From NCBI RefSeq assembly GCF_002368115.1, contig NZ_AP018316.1, forward strand, positions 392,522 through 456,521: a DNA stretch of 64,000 bases, given 5' to 3'. Under the pieces are notes generated by a model. It searched no databases. It was not told the origin of the DNA and was given only the letters and a program-made list of their open reading frames with translations. The number at the start of each line of letters is the position of its first letter. Within the stretch, counting starts at the first letter, position 1. A program made the translations under genes and the position numbers. Origin of the DNA: Dolichospermum compactum NIES-806. GTDB lineage: Bacteria; Cyanobacteriota; Cyanobacteriia; Cyanobacteriales; Nostocaceae. Below are positions 8,271 through 15,119 of the stretch, piece by piece.

Positions 8271-9881
8271 ATGTATTCAGCAATCTCACAAGTTAACCTA
8301 CAAAATGATGAATGTTTGATGCTTGTTCCTATTCCAAGATTTCATATTCCTGAAGTTATTACTATAAATGATATTACATTATATCCAAAAGAAACAGTAA
8401 ATATAGATGAATTGTTCAGCAATATATTTCATGCAGATGATGAACAAAATTTACTTAAAGATAAAATAAATTCATACGTTTTAGGATGCTTCAAAATAAA
8501 AACATCAGAAATTGATGAAACATATTTACCTATTTCAGTAGAATATGATCCTAAAATAATAGACATAGCTACCAAGAAGTTAGAACCAATTCTAAATTTA
8601 TTTAGATTTTACTATTGTGATTACTTTTATCCTCATTCTGTTCCTGGTAGAGTAGGACAGATATACAACAGCAAATCAGTTGTCCTCATATTCTGTCATC
8701 CTGTAATTTGCAAATTTGCAATTCACAATAAATATAGTACAGAGATAGTGATTGGAAATGGTCTTAAAGTTAGAGATTTATCCAAAATAAAGAGCTATTA
8801 TAGTAATATCAATACAATTGGGGAGGTATATCATATAGTCAACAATGCTCTGAGGTTAAATTATCAAATTCTTGAGCAAGATAATCTGACAGCAAAATTT
8901 ATACAAATAATGACCTTGTTTGACTTTTTGGCAAATCCTTACAAATTTGAAGTATTTCAAGATGCGAAAAAGAAATTTATACCCCACATAGCAAATAATA
9001 ATCAAGAATATCTTTTTCTAGTTGATAGATTTATGAAATTCAGCAAAGATTATAGAAGCGATGTTGTTCATAATGGCAAACACATTACTGAAATTTTAAA
9101 TGAACTTATTGACATTGAATCTCTTTTTATTGAACTTCAAAACTATATTAGCAAAATTATTAGTGAATTAATAAGTTTAAGTCATATTTCATGGAATGAA
9201 CTTGAAACTATAAGATATAATAAACGCCAAAATCTTACTAAAAAAACTAAAAAACCTGACAAAAATAATCTGACATTTGATTTTAGTCGATCAATAGCAA
9301 TAATTGACGTTAAATATTTAGTTGATAAGCTTTTTTATCTCCTGGAATTCTATAAAAAAGATGGTTATAATATGGAGTTAATTTTTAAATCATTAATTCA
9401 AAATTTCAGATTTAACTCTAAAGGTACAGTTATACATTTTTATTTCTACTTACCAAATAATTATTATCAATCAATAGATGGTTTATATAGAAACGAAAAA
9501 TTAGAATTATATAAATGGTTCTTAAGTATTAATGGTAATAAACAGGAAACTACCAAAGATACAAGAATCATAGAAATACATACTGCACAAATTAAAAAAA
9601 ATCTGTCTTTTGCAGAATGTGTAAAAATCAAATTAATGGAATACTGCCAAGATGGTAATAGGTACTTTATCAATAAAAGTGGATATAATGTTGTAGGAAT
9701 TTTTGCAGATGATAAAATGACTTCATCGGTTATTGAAAACGCTATAATCGAAGGTATAAACACCGATTTTATATTGATAAGAGAATTTAATATTAACAGT
9801 CAAATGCCAGGTAAATTGCGATATAGACCTTCAGATTATGTTATGGCTGAGGCTATTGGTGTCCAACGACATGAGTTATGA
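8271..9881 (+). CDS. Unknown protein with possible Apea/HEPN-like motif
   Basis: 536 residues, not recognised as a named family. The gene is much richer in A/T than ilvD, the sulfatase or gpsA, with many AAT/AAA/ATT codons, which suggests recent acquisition. Around residues 250-290 the sequence FMKFSKDYRSDVVHNGKHI contains an R-x4-H arrangement like the R(x)4-6H signature of HEPN ribonuclease and Apea-like domains. The rest is mixed alpha/beta with no signal peptide or clear membrane span. It sits alone just before a broken ParE-type TA pair, so a defence or stress role is possible but is inference only. Confidence 0.6.
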   Translation: MYSAISQVNLQNDECLMLVPIPRFHIPEVITINDITLYPKETVNIDELFSNIFHADDEQNLLKDKINSYVLGCFKIKTSEIDETYLPISVEYDPKIIDIATKKLEPILNLFRFYYCDYFYPHSVPGRVGQIYNSKSVVLIFCHPVICKFAIHNKYSTEIVIGNGLKVRDLSKIKSYYSNINTIGEVYHIVNNALRLNYQILEQDNLTAKFIQIMTLFDFLANPYKFEVFQDAKKKFIPHIANNNQEYLFLVDRFMKFSKDYRSDVVHNGKHITEILNELIDIESLFIELQNYISKIISELISLSHISWNELETIRYNKRQNLTKKTKKPDKNNLTFDFSRSIAIIDVKYLVDKLFYLLEFYKKDGYNMELIFKSLIQNFRFNSKGTVIHFYFYLPNNYYQSIDGLYRNEKLELYKWFLSINGNKQETTKDTRIIEIHTAQIKKNLSFAECVKIKLMEYCQDGNRYFINKSGYNVVGIFADDKMTSSVIENAIIEGINTDFILIREFNINSQMPGKLRYRPSDYVMAEAIGVQRHEL

Positions 9882-9921
9882 TAAAAGACATAGATAAAAG
9901 TTACACCCCAACTCTTTAATT

Positions 9922-10149
9922 ATGAGTCTTCATCCCCTATTAAAATTTGACATTTCTGAACTCAGCATTGCAGAACGTATCCAACTTGCTGAAGATTTAT
10001 GGGACAGCATCTTAGAACAGCCAGAAGAACTTCCCTTGAGTTCAGCACAACAACAAGAATTAGAGCGACGGTTAGAAAATTACGAAAAAAACCCTACAAC
10101 CGGTTCTAGTTGGGAAGACGTTAAGAAACGGTTAGGATTTTCCCAATAA
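9922..10149 (+). CDS. Addiction-module antitoxin-like protein
   Basis: 75 residues. The sequence ISELSIAERIQLAEDLWDSI followed by a Glu-rich helix and a C-terminal SSWEDVKKRLGF is typical of the small putative addiction-module component family (TIGR02574-like). These act as antitoxins for RelE/ParE-type toxins. The stop codon sits in ATAA at the position where the toxin start would be. Its partner at 10146-10453 is dead, so the antitoxin is orphaned in this locus. Confidence 0.75.
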   Translation: MSLHPLLKFDISELSIAERIQLAEDLWDSILEQPEELPLSSAQQQELERRLENYEKNPTTGSSWEDVKKRLGFSQ

Positions 10150-10453
10150 ACTATAACCTGATTATTCAGCCAGAAGCAGAATACGATATCCAAAATGCTT
10201 TTGAGTGGTACGAATCCCAAAATCCGGGTTTAGGTTCGGAATTTGTTCGTGCTGTTGATGCTTGTCTATCTGGAATTGGAAGACAACCCCTTGCTTACTA
10301 AGTTACCTATAAACATACAAACAGGTAAGAAGAGTATTAATCAGGCGATTTCCTTGTGTAATTCTCTACATTTTTGGACAAGATACTGTTTTTATATTTG
10401 CTTGCTTCCATGCAAAACGCAATCCAAAACAGTGGTTAGATAGAATTCAATAA
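10146..10453 (+). pseudogene. RelE/ParE-type toxin, inactivated
   Basis: The translation NYNLIIQPEAEYDIQ, NAFEWYESQNPGLGSEF, VRAVDACLSGIGRQPLAY is a ParE/RelE toxin N-half, followed after the damage by YIFGQDTVFIFACFHAKRNP and QWLDRIQ, the C-half. There are three lesions. The expected ATG overlapping the antitoxin stop reads ATA (10146-10148). A TAA interrupts after QPLAY near 10300. A frame change around 10320-10330 puts the C-half in another frame. Neighbouring antitoxin intact. Confidence 0.8.
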
Positions 10454-10472
10454 AATCAAATCCCTACCACAT

Positions 10473-10580
10473 CTCGTTCCTAGTCTCTGACTAGGAATGC
10501 AGTTGATGAGGCTCTGCCTCTAATATCATTGAAGGCAGAGCCTTCTAGAATTCATTCCCAGTCAGAGACTGGGAATGAGA
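10473..10580. repeat. CTCGTTCC...GGAATGAG palindromic repeat, copy 1
   Basis: 108 bp with nested inverted arms: CTCGTTCC(T/C)AGTCTCTGA against TCAGAGACTGGGAATGAG, and an inner GAGGCTCTGCCTC against GAAGGCAGAGCC. The same structure, diverged in the arms and reading the opposite way, lies at 14106-14211, so the two copies bracket the R-M/CAST wreck. Confidence 0.8.
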
Positions 10581-10660
10581 CGACTTGAGTTCTTTGCGGG
10601 ATAGATGTTTTACGTTAAGTTGACACCAATGAAGCTCTTGCTTTACCCCTACGTTTAGAA

Positions 10661-10882
10661 TCAAACAATCAAGCCGTTTTGAGTATAAATAGCATAGGTA
10701 TTTTCATCAATTTGGATATTTTCCCGTTCTGTTTCCGCTTGAATACGTTCCTTGGCAATTTCTTCGAGTTTCGCTAATGCTTCTGTTGCTTCAATTTGCC
10801 TATCTTCAAACTGCTGGCGAATTTTTTCAGCGCGATCGCCTATGGAAATTAAAAAAGGTGATTTTCGACTTTTATCCTCCAC
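10661..10882 (-). pseudogene. Type I restriction subunit HsdR, C-terminal fragment
   Basis: 73 codons: KSPFLISIGDRAEKIRQQFE, a Glu-rich helix (EATEALAKLEEIAKERIQ) and a short tail. This matches the C-terminal helical region of HsdR endonuclease/translocase subunits as I know them. The motor and nuclease domains are absent. The start at 10882 is simply the first ATG in the fragment. It belongs with the hsd remnants at 11522-14727. Confidence 0.55.
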
Positions 10883-10907
10883 ATCTTTAAATAATGCTTT
10901 GCTAAAA

Positions 10908-11504
10908 TTATTTTACACCACTAGACAGAATTCCCAAAATCTTATTGACATCATTTAAAAAATATTCAGCCAAATCAATCTGCACCAATTCACCTGATAA
11001 CCTTAAAAACTTCCAAATTTCTCCTGTAGTTACCACCCCATAAATTTCTGTAATTTGATTTTCCTCCCGTTCATTAAATAACCTAGCTGCATACATTTCA
11101 GCGATACATTGTCCCAAACCTCCTTTAATATTTTCCTTCTTCGCTTCCACAATAATAATCACAGGTGTATTAATCAATAAAAACTCAGGAGAACGACTAA
11201 TTAAAAAATCACAATTTCCATTTAAACCCTGACTAGGTTCAATATTAAATTCCACACCCGAAAACAAACTAATTTGATTAGCAAACTTTTTAGTTAATTC
11301 TAATAAAATCGGGGTAATAATCATCTCAGAACGAGATTTTTCCGTATTACTAGCCAAAGCAACCGGTACATTATAGGCTAAAGTTTCCTGTAAATATTCA
11401 CTAACTGGTAATGGTGCAACTTCAGAAAAAATATTGTCTCTGCTAGAAATATTCAGATGTAGATTTTTCTTAACAGTTTCTAAAGTAAAATCACTATAAG
11501 ACAT
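10908..11504 (-). CDS. Putative PD-(D/E)XK nuclease-like protein
   Basis: 198 residues. The middle contains GNCDFLISRSPEFLLINTPV followed by IIIVEAKKENI, i.e. a D...E-A-K arrangement typical of PD-(D/E)XK nuclease folds. The N-terminus (SYSDFTLETVKKNLHLNI) and C-terminus (YGVVTTGEIWKFLRLSGELV) resemble cyanobacterial proteins of unknown function sometimes near R-M genes. The frame is intact, with start ATG at 11502-11504. It lies within the decayed hsd cluster, on the same strand, just downstream of hsdM copy 2. Whether it acts in restriction is unknown. Confidence 0.55.
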   Translation of the reverse strand: MSYSDFTLETVKKNLHLNISSRDNIFSEVAPLPVSEYLQETLAYNVPVALASNTEKSRSEMIITPILLELTKKFANQISLFSGVEFNIEPSQGLNGNCDFLISRSPEFLLINTPVIIIVEAKKENIKGGLGQCIAEMYAARLFNEREENQITEIYGVVTTGEIWKFLRLSGELVQIDLAEYFLNDVNKILGILSSGVK

Positions 11505-11521
11505 ATATTTTCCTCCTCAAC

Positions 11522-12041
11522 TTAATAACCTAAATTCAACTTAACCAAAACCTCATCTAAATCCTTATCAGCCCATTCTCTTGCTTGTCTTACTGCTGCT
11601 AAAGTAGTTATTCACTCCCCCCCTCTAAAATTATCGAAACCCTTGATCTCTCGTTAAAGATAGGGGGGGTGAACAGTTACCTGCTAAATCTGCTAAAATA
11701 TCACCAATTTCACGATCAGCATTGGCATTTTTCAACCCCAAATGATGAGGACTGATAACTTCAATTAAATCTGATAATCTATCATCATCTAAAACACGCT
11801 GATCATGTTGTTTTTCGTTGTAGTCTTTTAGGGTCAATATACCCGATAAATTCTTATTAAAACCGGCTATTTTTCGCATAGCCGTAGTTATAAATTCTCC
11901 TAAACCCTCTTTAGGATGAAAACGAATTTTCTCCCAATTATATTGTTGAGGAATATAGTATCTAGTACAGGTTGGCGTAAATGACATGACCATTAAAAGC
12001 TCCGAAAATTTGATAGATTGCAAGGCTTGAAAATGGTTCAT
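11522..12041 (-). pseudogene. hsdM remnant, copy 2 (core deleted, insertion in 3' part)
   Basis: Reading from 12041: TRYYIPQQYNWEKI, LGEFITTAMRKIAG, and LIEVISPHHLGLKNA are the helical N-domain end of type I methyltransferase HsdM. They jump directly to NADREIGDILADLA, the extreme C-terminal coiled region, so the SAM-binding and NPPF catalytic core is missing. A 78-bp palindromic element (11604-11681) then interrupts the tail, which resumes as VRQAREWADKDLDEVLVKLN before TAA (11522-11524). The first ~30 codons (MNHFQALQ...) do not look like HsdM. Confidence 0.7.
11604..11681. mobile_element. Palindromic mini-insert in hsdM copy 2
   Basis: 78 bp with inverted ends GTAGTTATTCACTCCCCCCC and, read inward from the right, GGTAACTGTTCACCCCCCC. 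TGCTAAA flanks both sides (11597-11603, 11682-11688). The undisrupted hsdM copy at 14300 has this heptamer once, so it is a true target duplication. Confidence 0.78.
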
Positions 12042-12056
12042 TCACTTACGCCGCAG

Positions 12057-12206
12057 TGTACTAGCAATGGTCTGATGTCGCTTGCCAGATTACATGACCA
12101 CTTGACAAATTAATGTCCACAAAAATATTAACCCCTAAACCCTTGCTATATAAGGTTTTTGTTATTTTAGCCTATATTGAGCCTCTTCAACATTAATTGA
12201 CAAAAT
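12057..12206 (+). other. CAST left end (TnsB-site repeats)
   Basis: TGTAC at 12057-12061, then three successive ~20-bp units ending in GATGTCGC (12074-12081), TTGCCAGATTACATGACC (12082-12099) and TTGACAAATTAATGTCC (12102-12118). TGTAC and TGTCGC have the same spacing as in the right end (25 positions in both). Another possible unit, ATTAATTGACAAAA, ends at 12205. Three tightly packed sites fit the left end of ShCAST-type elements as I remember them. tnsB should follow but is missing. Confidence 0.65.
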
Positions 12207-12207
12207 A

Positions 12208-12280
12208 AGTAGGTGAACAGAAAAATTTAAAGGTATATAACGGTATGTAAAGTTGTCTCAATGCGAGATTCTGATTGAGT
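12208..12280. repeat. Half of a TA-target palindromic MITE
   Basis: 73 bp, inverted and identical but for one base to 12901-12973. It begins AGTAGGTGAACAG after a TA and stops at the centre of the complete MITE (12848-12973), where tniQ sequence takes over. Either a MITE inserted here and lost its other half, or a deletion started at its hairpin centre. It supplies the ATG and first nine codons of the open frame that continues into tniQ. Confidence 0.8.
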
Positions 12281-12447
12281 GGCAGTTTAAGGTGACTCAG
12301 GGGTGTCAGCAGCATCATTTAAGTTTGCTGTCTGAGTGTCCTAATTGTGGGGCTAGGTTTAAAGTTCCGGCGTTGTGGGTTGATGGTTGGTGTCATCGGT
12401 GTTTTTTGTCGTTTGGGGAGATGGTAGAAAATCAGAAGAAAATTTAG
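12280..12447 (+). pseudogene. tniQ: TniQ (V-K CAST) C-terminal fragment
   Basis: 56 codons beginning WQFKVTQGC. They contain C-x3-H-x(n)-CPNC and CHRC zinc-ligand pairs in the order C..H..CPNCGARFKVPALW..G..CHRC and end near EMVENQKKI. This is the zinc-binding C-terminal half of TniQ. From memory it aligns closely with Scytonema ShCAST TniQ (WQYKS...CPNC..PFKMPALW..CCHRC). TniQ links the Cas12k complex to the TnsC filament. The N-terminal two-thirds is replaced by half a MITE, so the product cannot be functional. Confidence 0.75.
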
Positions 12448-12637
12448 AGTTATTAGGCGAATTTTGAGACATTTGTAATTTTTGCTCTTTCTCTTCCCAA
12501 TCAGGTAAATAAGCAGACATAAAGCATTTAAACAGTTTACCGTGATTGGGAACGAGTAAATTTTTTGTGAGGTATTCCCACCCAATTTGATGGGCGTATT
12601 TTAGCATTGGTTTTTGTACTGCTGATGATTCGCTCAT
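12359..12637 (-). pseudogene. HsdR N-terminal fragment fused to unknown sequence
   Basis: From the ATG at 12637 the first ~31 residues (MSESSAVQKPMLKYAHQIGW, EYLTKNLLVPN) look like the start of HsdR. After that the frame runs into sequence not typical of HsdR (KLFKCFMSAYLPDWEEKEQK) and ends antisense to the tniQ fragment. The gene is therefore cut by the CAST-side rearrangement. The HsdR C-terminal fragment lies at 10661-10882. Three bases separate it from hsdS. Confidence 0.5.
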
Positions 12638-12639
12638 GT

Positions 12640-13322
12640 TTAAACCTCTATTAATGGTTGTGTGGATAGTTTCCCTGTCATTAGTTTTTCTAGGGCAGCC
12701 TGGAATAATTCATCTGTGAGGGAGATTTCTTTTTCTAAGGCTTGAATTTTGGTATCGCCTGATTTTAAAATATCTGCAATTTCCTTTTGTTCTTCTTCTT
12801 TTGGTAAAGGAAAAAGAACAGGATGAACTATATTTCTGTTTAATGTAAGTAGGTAAACAAAATAAAAATGAGGGGTATTGCGTTTTGTAAAATGGCTGAA
12901 ACTCAATCAGAATCTCGCATTGAGACAACTTTACATACCGTTATATACCTTTAAATTTTTCTGTTCACTTACTTAGGTACACTAACACCTGAAGCATACT
13001 TACCCAACTTTAAATAACTCAGAAAATATCTGATAAATAATGGGTCGTTACCATGAAAATTTTTAACGTATAAAGATGTATTTAATGCCCAATAATAACA
13101 TTCAATCCAGGTTATTTTCCCTACGCTACCACTCCGACCAACCATTACACCTGGACCGTGTGACATAAATTCTGAGTGATAACCAACAATACCATTAGAA
13201 CCAACTACTGGATAAACACCAGTCTGTCTTTCTGTTTTTGGGAGGTCTTTACCCCTTTGCAAACTAACAACTTGTCCTAACTGGATAGATTTCCAACTAG
13301 GAGGTAATTCTATTTTATCCAT
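12640..13322 (-). pseudogene. hsdS: HsdS specificity subunit, disrupted by a MITE
   Basis: From the ATG at 13322: KIELPPSWKSIQLGQVVSLQ, VVGSNGIVGYHS, VGRSGSVGKI and LGKYASGVSVP form a type I target-recognition domain. A 126-bp MITE (12848-12973) then introduces a stop. The frame resumes after it as TLNRNIVHPVLFPLPKEEEQ and a C-terminal coiled coil (DTKIQALEKEI, LFQAALEKLMTGKL). Excising the MITE with one TA restores GVSVP-TLNRN exactly. Even repaired it would be a half-size, single-TRD subunit. The start overlaps the PIN gene end by 8 bp. Confidence 0.78.
12848..12973. mobile_element. Palindromic MITE with TA target duplication inside hsdS
   Basis: 126 bp. Ends AGTAGGTAAACA and (inward from the right) AGTAAGTGAACA, with TA on both sides (12846-12847, 12974-12975). 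The two halves are imperfect inverted copies through the whole length, meeting near CTCAAT/ATTGAG. A TA duplication is characteristic of IS630/Tc1-mariner-type transposition. Half of a second copy lies inverted at 12208-12280. Confidence 0.85.
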
Positions 13323-13776
13323 TTTTACCACCTGCCAAAAAATCACTCAAAACTAAAATTGGTAATTCTGTTACTCGTTTCAATTGAATATCATTCGTTA
13401 AAAATACATCACACTTAGCCACAATAGCCACAGAAATTTGTAAAGAATCTAATAAAGCCAAATTATATTTAGCTCGTAATTGAGAGGCTTGTTTAGCAAT
13501 TAATTCATCAATTTGAATAAACTCAACATTTACACCAGAAACAATCAAATCAATAAAATCCTCTTTTAGTTCAGTTAATCCTAAACGATAAGGATAAACT
13601 AAACACTCAGATAAAGTGATAGGAGAAGTAACAGCACTCAGCAAACCTGAATCAAGATTCTCAAATACATAATTAACTAACGATTGATATTGAGGATTAT
13701 TCTCAACATAATAAATTACTGGTGCAGTATCCAGAAATAACTTTTTACCCTGAATTAAATAATCTTCAATCTTCAT
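13315..13776 (-). CDS. PIN-domain ribonuclease toxin (VapC-like)
   Basis: 153 residues. KLFLDTAPVIYYVE near the start gives the first PIN Asp. ITLSECLVYP supplies the conserved Glu, and LLDSLQISVAIVAKCDVFLTND the C-terminal Asp pair. PIN proteins cleave RNA with Mg2+ in a four-acid pocket. It overlaps the antitoxin-like gene upstream by 11 bp and hsdS downstream by 8 bp, so all are one transcription unit within the CAST cargo. Unlike the hsd genes around it, the frame is complete. Confidence 0.82.
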   Translation of the reverse strand: MKIEDYLIQGKKLFLDTAPVIYYVENNPQYQSLVNYVFENLDSGLLSAVTSPITLSECLVYPYRLGLTELKEDFIDLIVSGVNVEFIQIDELIAKQASQLRAKYNLALLDSLQISVAIVAKCDVFLTNDIQLKRVTELPILVLSDFLAGGKNG

Positions 13777-14041
13777 AGTTACTTCTTAAATGTAATTCTC
13801 TATTTTCCGTCTCCTCTCTTCTATTTCTTGACACCCAAATTTGAGCATCTTCACCAACTAAACGATAAGGTGCTTTACCTTTAATATCTCCCCATTTACG
13901 GCGTTTTTTTGGCTCTAAATCCTGCTTTTGTCTCTTAAATTGCAAAAAATCAATAAAATTTAATACCTCTTCCTGTTGTTCCGGTGTTAAATTCTGGACT
14001 CTATCTAAAATAGATTCTTGTTTTTCCACAGCTTGAGTCAT
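13766..14041 (-). CDS. DUF2281-like antitoxin
   Basis: 91 residues. The N-terminus TPEQQEEVLNFIDFLQFK is the short helical motif common to DUF2281/VapB-like proteins found before PIN toxins. A basic middle (KRRKWGDIKGKAPYR) may contact DNA or the toxin. Start ATG at 14039-14041. It overlaps the PIN gene by 11 bp, which supports translational coupling of an intact TA pair. Confidence 0.68.
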   Translation of the reverse strand: MTQAVEKQESILDRVQNLTPEQQEEVLNFIDFLQFKRQKQDLEPKKRRKWGDIKGKAPYRLVGEDAQIWVSRNRREETENRELHLRSNYED

Positions 14042-14105
14042 AACTAAAAAACCTCATAACTCCTAAAATTATTTTACACCACTGGATAAACTTCCCAAAA
14101 TCTTT

Positions 14106-14211
14106 CTCGTTCCCATACTCTGTATGGGAATGAATTCTAGAAGGCTCTGCCTTCAATGACAGTAGAGGCAGAGCCTCTGTAGAACATTCCCAGTCGAAGA
14201 CTGGGAACGAG
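14106..14211. repeat. CTCGTTCC...GGAACGAG palindromic repeat, copy 2
   Basis: Same nested-palindrome design as 10473-10580: outer CTCGTTCCCA and TGGGAACGAG arms, inner GAAGGCTCTGCCTTC and GAGGCAGAGCCTC. Located between the antitoxin and hsdM copy 1. May form a strong RNA hairpin. Confidence 0.8.
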
Positions 14212-14222
14212 ATATGATTAAA

Positions 14223-14727
14223 TCATTTACCTAAATTCAACTTAACCAAAACCTCATCTAAATCCTTATCAGCCCATTCCCTCGCTTGTCTTGCTGCTGC
14301 TAAATCTGCTAAAATATCACCAATTTCACGATGTACAAACTTCTCACTAATATCTACAAATGGGGAAGGACTAAGATTATAATCAGCCTCTCTTAACTCT
14401 GCAATTTTCACAACCTTACTCAATTTATCCCTAGTTTCCCAATTGCGAAAAACCTCACCAACAACCTTAATACCGTCCTTAGTTATCAGATAAACGTTTA
14501 TAGAAAATTAACGGTAGAATAAAATCTTTGTATTTTGGTGCATCTGTAGAACCGCGTATTTTACAAGCTGCATCCCACAGCCATGTTTCCATTGTGGGAA
14601 TGTCTAAACGTTCCTCAGTTTTATCAATTTCTTCTAATATAGATAACAGCCCAGGCGTATTATTTTCGGCTGGTTGTTTTTTAGTGCTTTTTCTAGTTCC
14701 ACGTGGCAAAATGCTGTCTCCTATCAA
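14223..14727 (-). pseudogene. hsdM: hsdM remnant, copy 1 (N- and C-termini only)
   Basis: The N-terminal 82 codons (14727-14479: ETWLWDAACKIRGSTDAPKY, DFILPLIFYKRLSD) are the classic HsdM start. Immediately after, in a different frame, comes the far C-terminal part (TKDGIKVVGEVFRNW, LREADYNLSPSPFVD, REIGDILADLAAARQ, WADKDLDEVLVKLN). The whole SAM-binding core has been deleted, so no methylation is possible. It was the first gene of the hsd cargo operon. Confidence 0.75.
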
Positions 14728-14756
14728 TGGATTTATTCTTGGAGGGAACTATTAGG

Positions 14757-14939
14757 TTAACGCAATTTGTTAACTAATTGTTGATAAATAATATCTAACC
14801 ACACAGGAATCACAGCTTTACCTTCATCCAGGGATGCGATCGCCATCTTCTGATCAAATTCCACCAAAGAAAGCGAATCATCCTGTGATAACAACAACAT
14901 AAAAGATATATTTTTCAATGGGAGGGTTGAAAGGCGCAC
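14757..14939 (-). pseudogene. C-terminal remnant of unknown protein
   Basis: The minus strand is open for 60 codons and ends LLLSQDDSLSLVEFDQKMAI, DEGKAVIPVWLDIIYQQLVN before TAA. Family not recognised. Its 5' end runs antisense through the truncated CAST repeat and spacer, so only the part up to about 14905 can be ancestral protein. Possibly cargo. Confidence 0.25.
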
Positions 14940-14950
14940 TTCGTTCGGGA
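14911..14950 (+). CRISPR. Truncated V-K repeat plus 17-nt tRNA-Pro spacer (homing guide)
   Basis: 14911-14933 ends TTTCAATGGGAGGGTTGAAAG, with TTTCAA/TTGAAA complementary arms and the GGGTTGAAAG terminus of type V-K direct repeats. Directly after it, 14934-14950 (GCGCACTTCGTTCGGGA) equals 17 consecutive bases of the tRNA-Pro sense strand (complement of 15155-15171). In the tRNA the protospacer is preceded by GTA, which fits the V-K PAM GTN. Truncated repeat-spacer units that target tRNA attachment sites are known for Tn7-Cas12k elements. The guide points towards the right end. Confidence 0.8.
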
Positions 14951-15014
14951 TTATTCTGAGATTTTTTAGTATACTTAGAAGCGCAGTGGAATCAACTCCA
15001 CTTCATCAAAATCA

Positions 15015-15115
15015 CGACATTAATTTGCGAAAACTCAGCATCATTAAATTGATTCCAAAAAACAGCAGCCGCGACATTAATTTGCGAACTGCGACATATA
15101 ATTTCCGAATGTACA
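15015..15115 (+). other. CAST right end (TnsB-site repeats)
   Basis: Three copies of a CGACATTAATTTGCGA motif (15015-15030, 15072-15087, and variant 15092-15108), the last two nearly adjacent, then ATGTACA ending at 15115. Read inward this is TGTACA, two adjacent sites, a gap, one site: the layout of the ShCAST right end as I recall it. The tRNA discriminator base is only five bases away (15120). Confidence 0.75.
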
Positions 15116-15119
15116 ACAA

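Larger units (their letters stand above)
12057..15115 (+). mobile_element. Relic/mini type V-K CAST (Tn7-like) beside tRNA-Pro
   Basis: About 3.06 kb. It starts TGTAC (12057) and ends TGTACA (15110-15115), with CAAATTAATGTC-type TnsB-site repeats inside both ends. It still holds a tniQ 3' fragment (12280-12447) and a shortened CRISPR-like repeat with a 17-nt spacer (14911-14950), both on the plus strand and ordered as in V-K CASTs (tniQ, cargo, guide, right end). tnsB, tnsC and cas12k are absent, so it is non-autonomous or dead. The cargo is a minus-strand hsd cluster with a PIN TA pair. The flanks (GCAG and ACAAT) do not match, so the left end was probably brought in by rearrangement. Confidence 0.75.

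Noticed and set aside
10473..10580. tRNA or structured ncRNA
   Set aside because: The strong hairpins are two nested repeat palindromes, repeated at 14106; no cloverleaf or known ncRNA pattern.
14757..14939. Remnant of cas12k
   Set aside because: The open frame is on the minus strand and lacks RuvC-like text; cas12k would be on the plus strand here.
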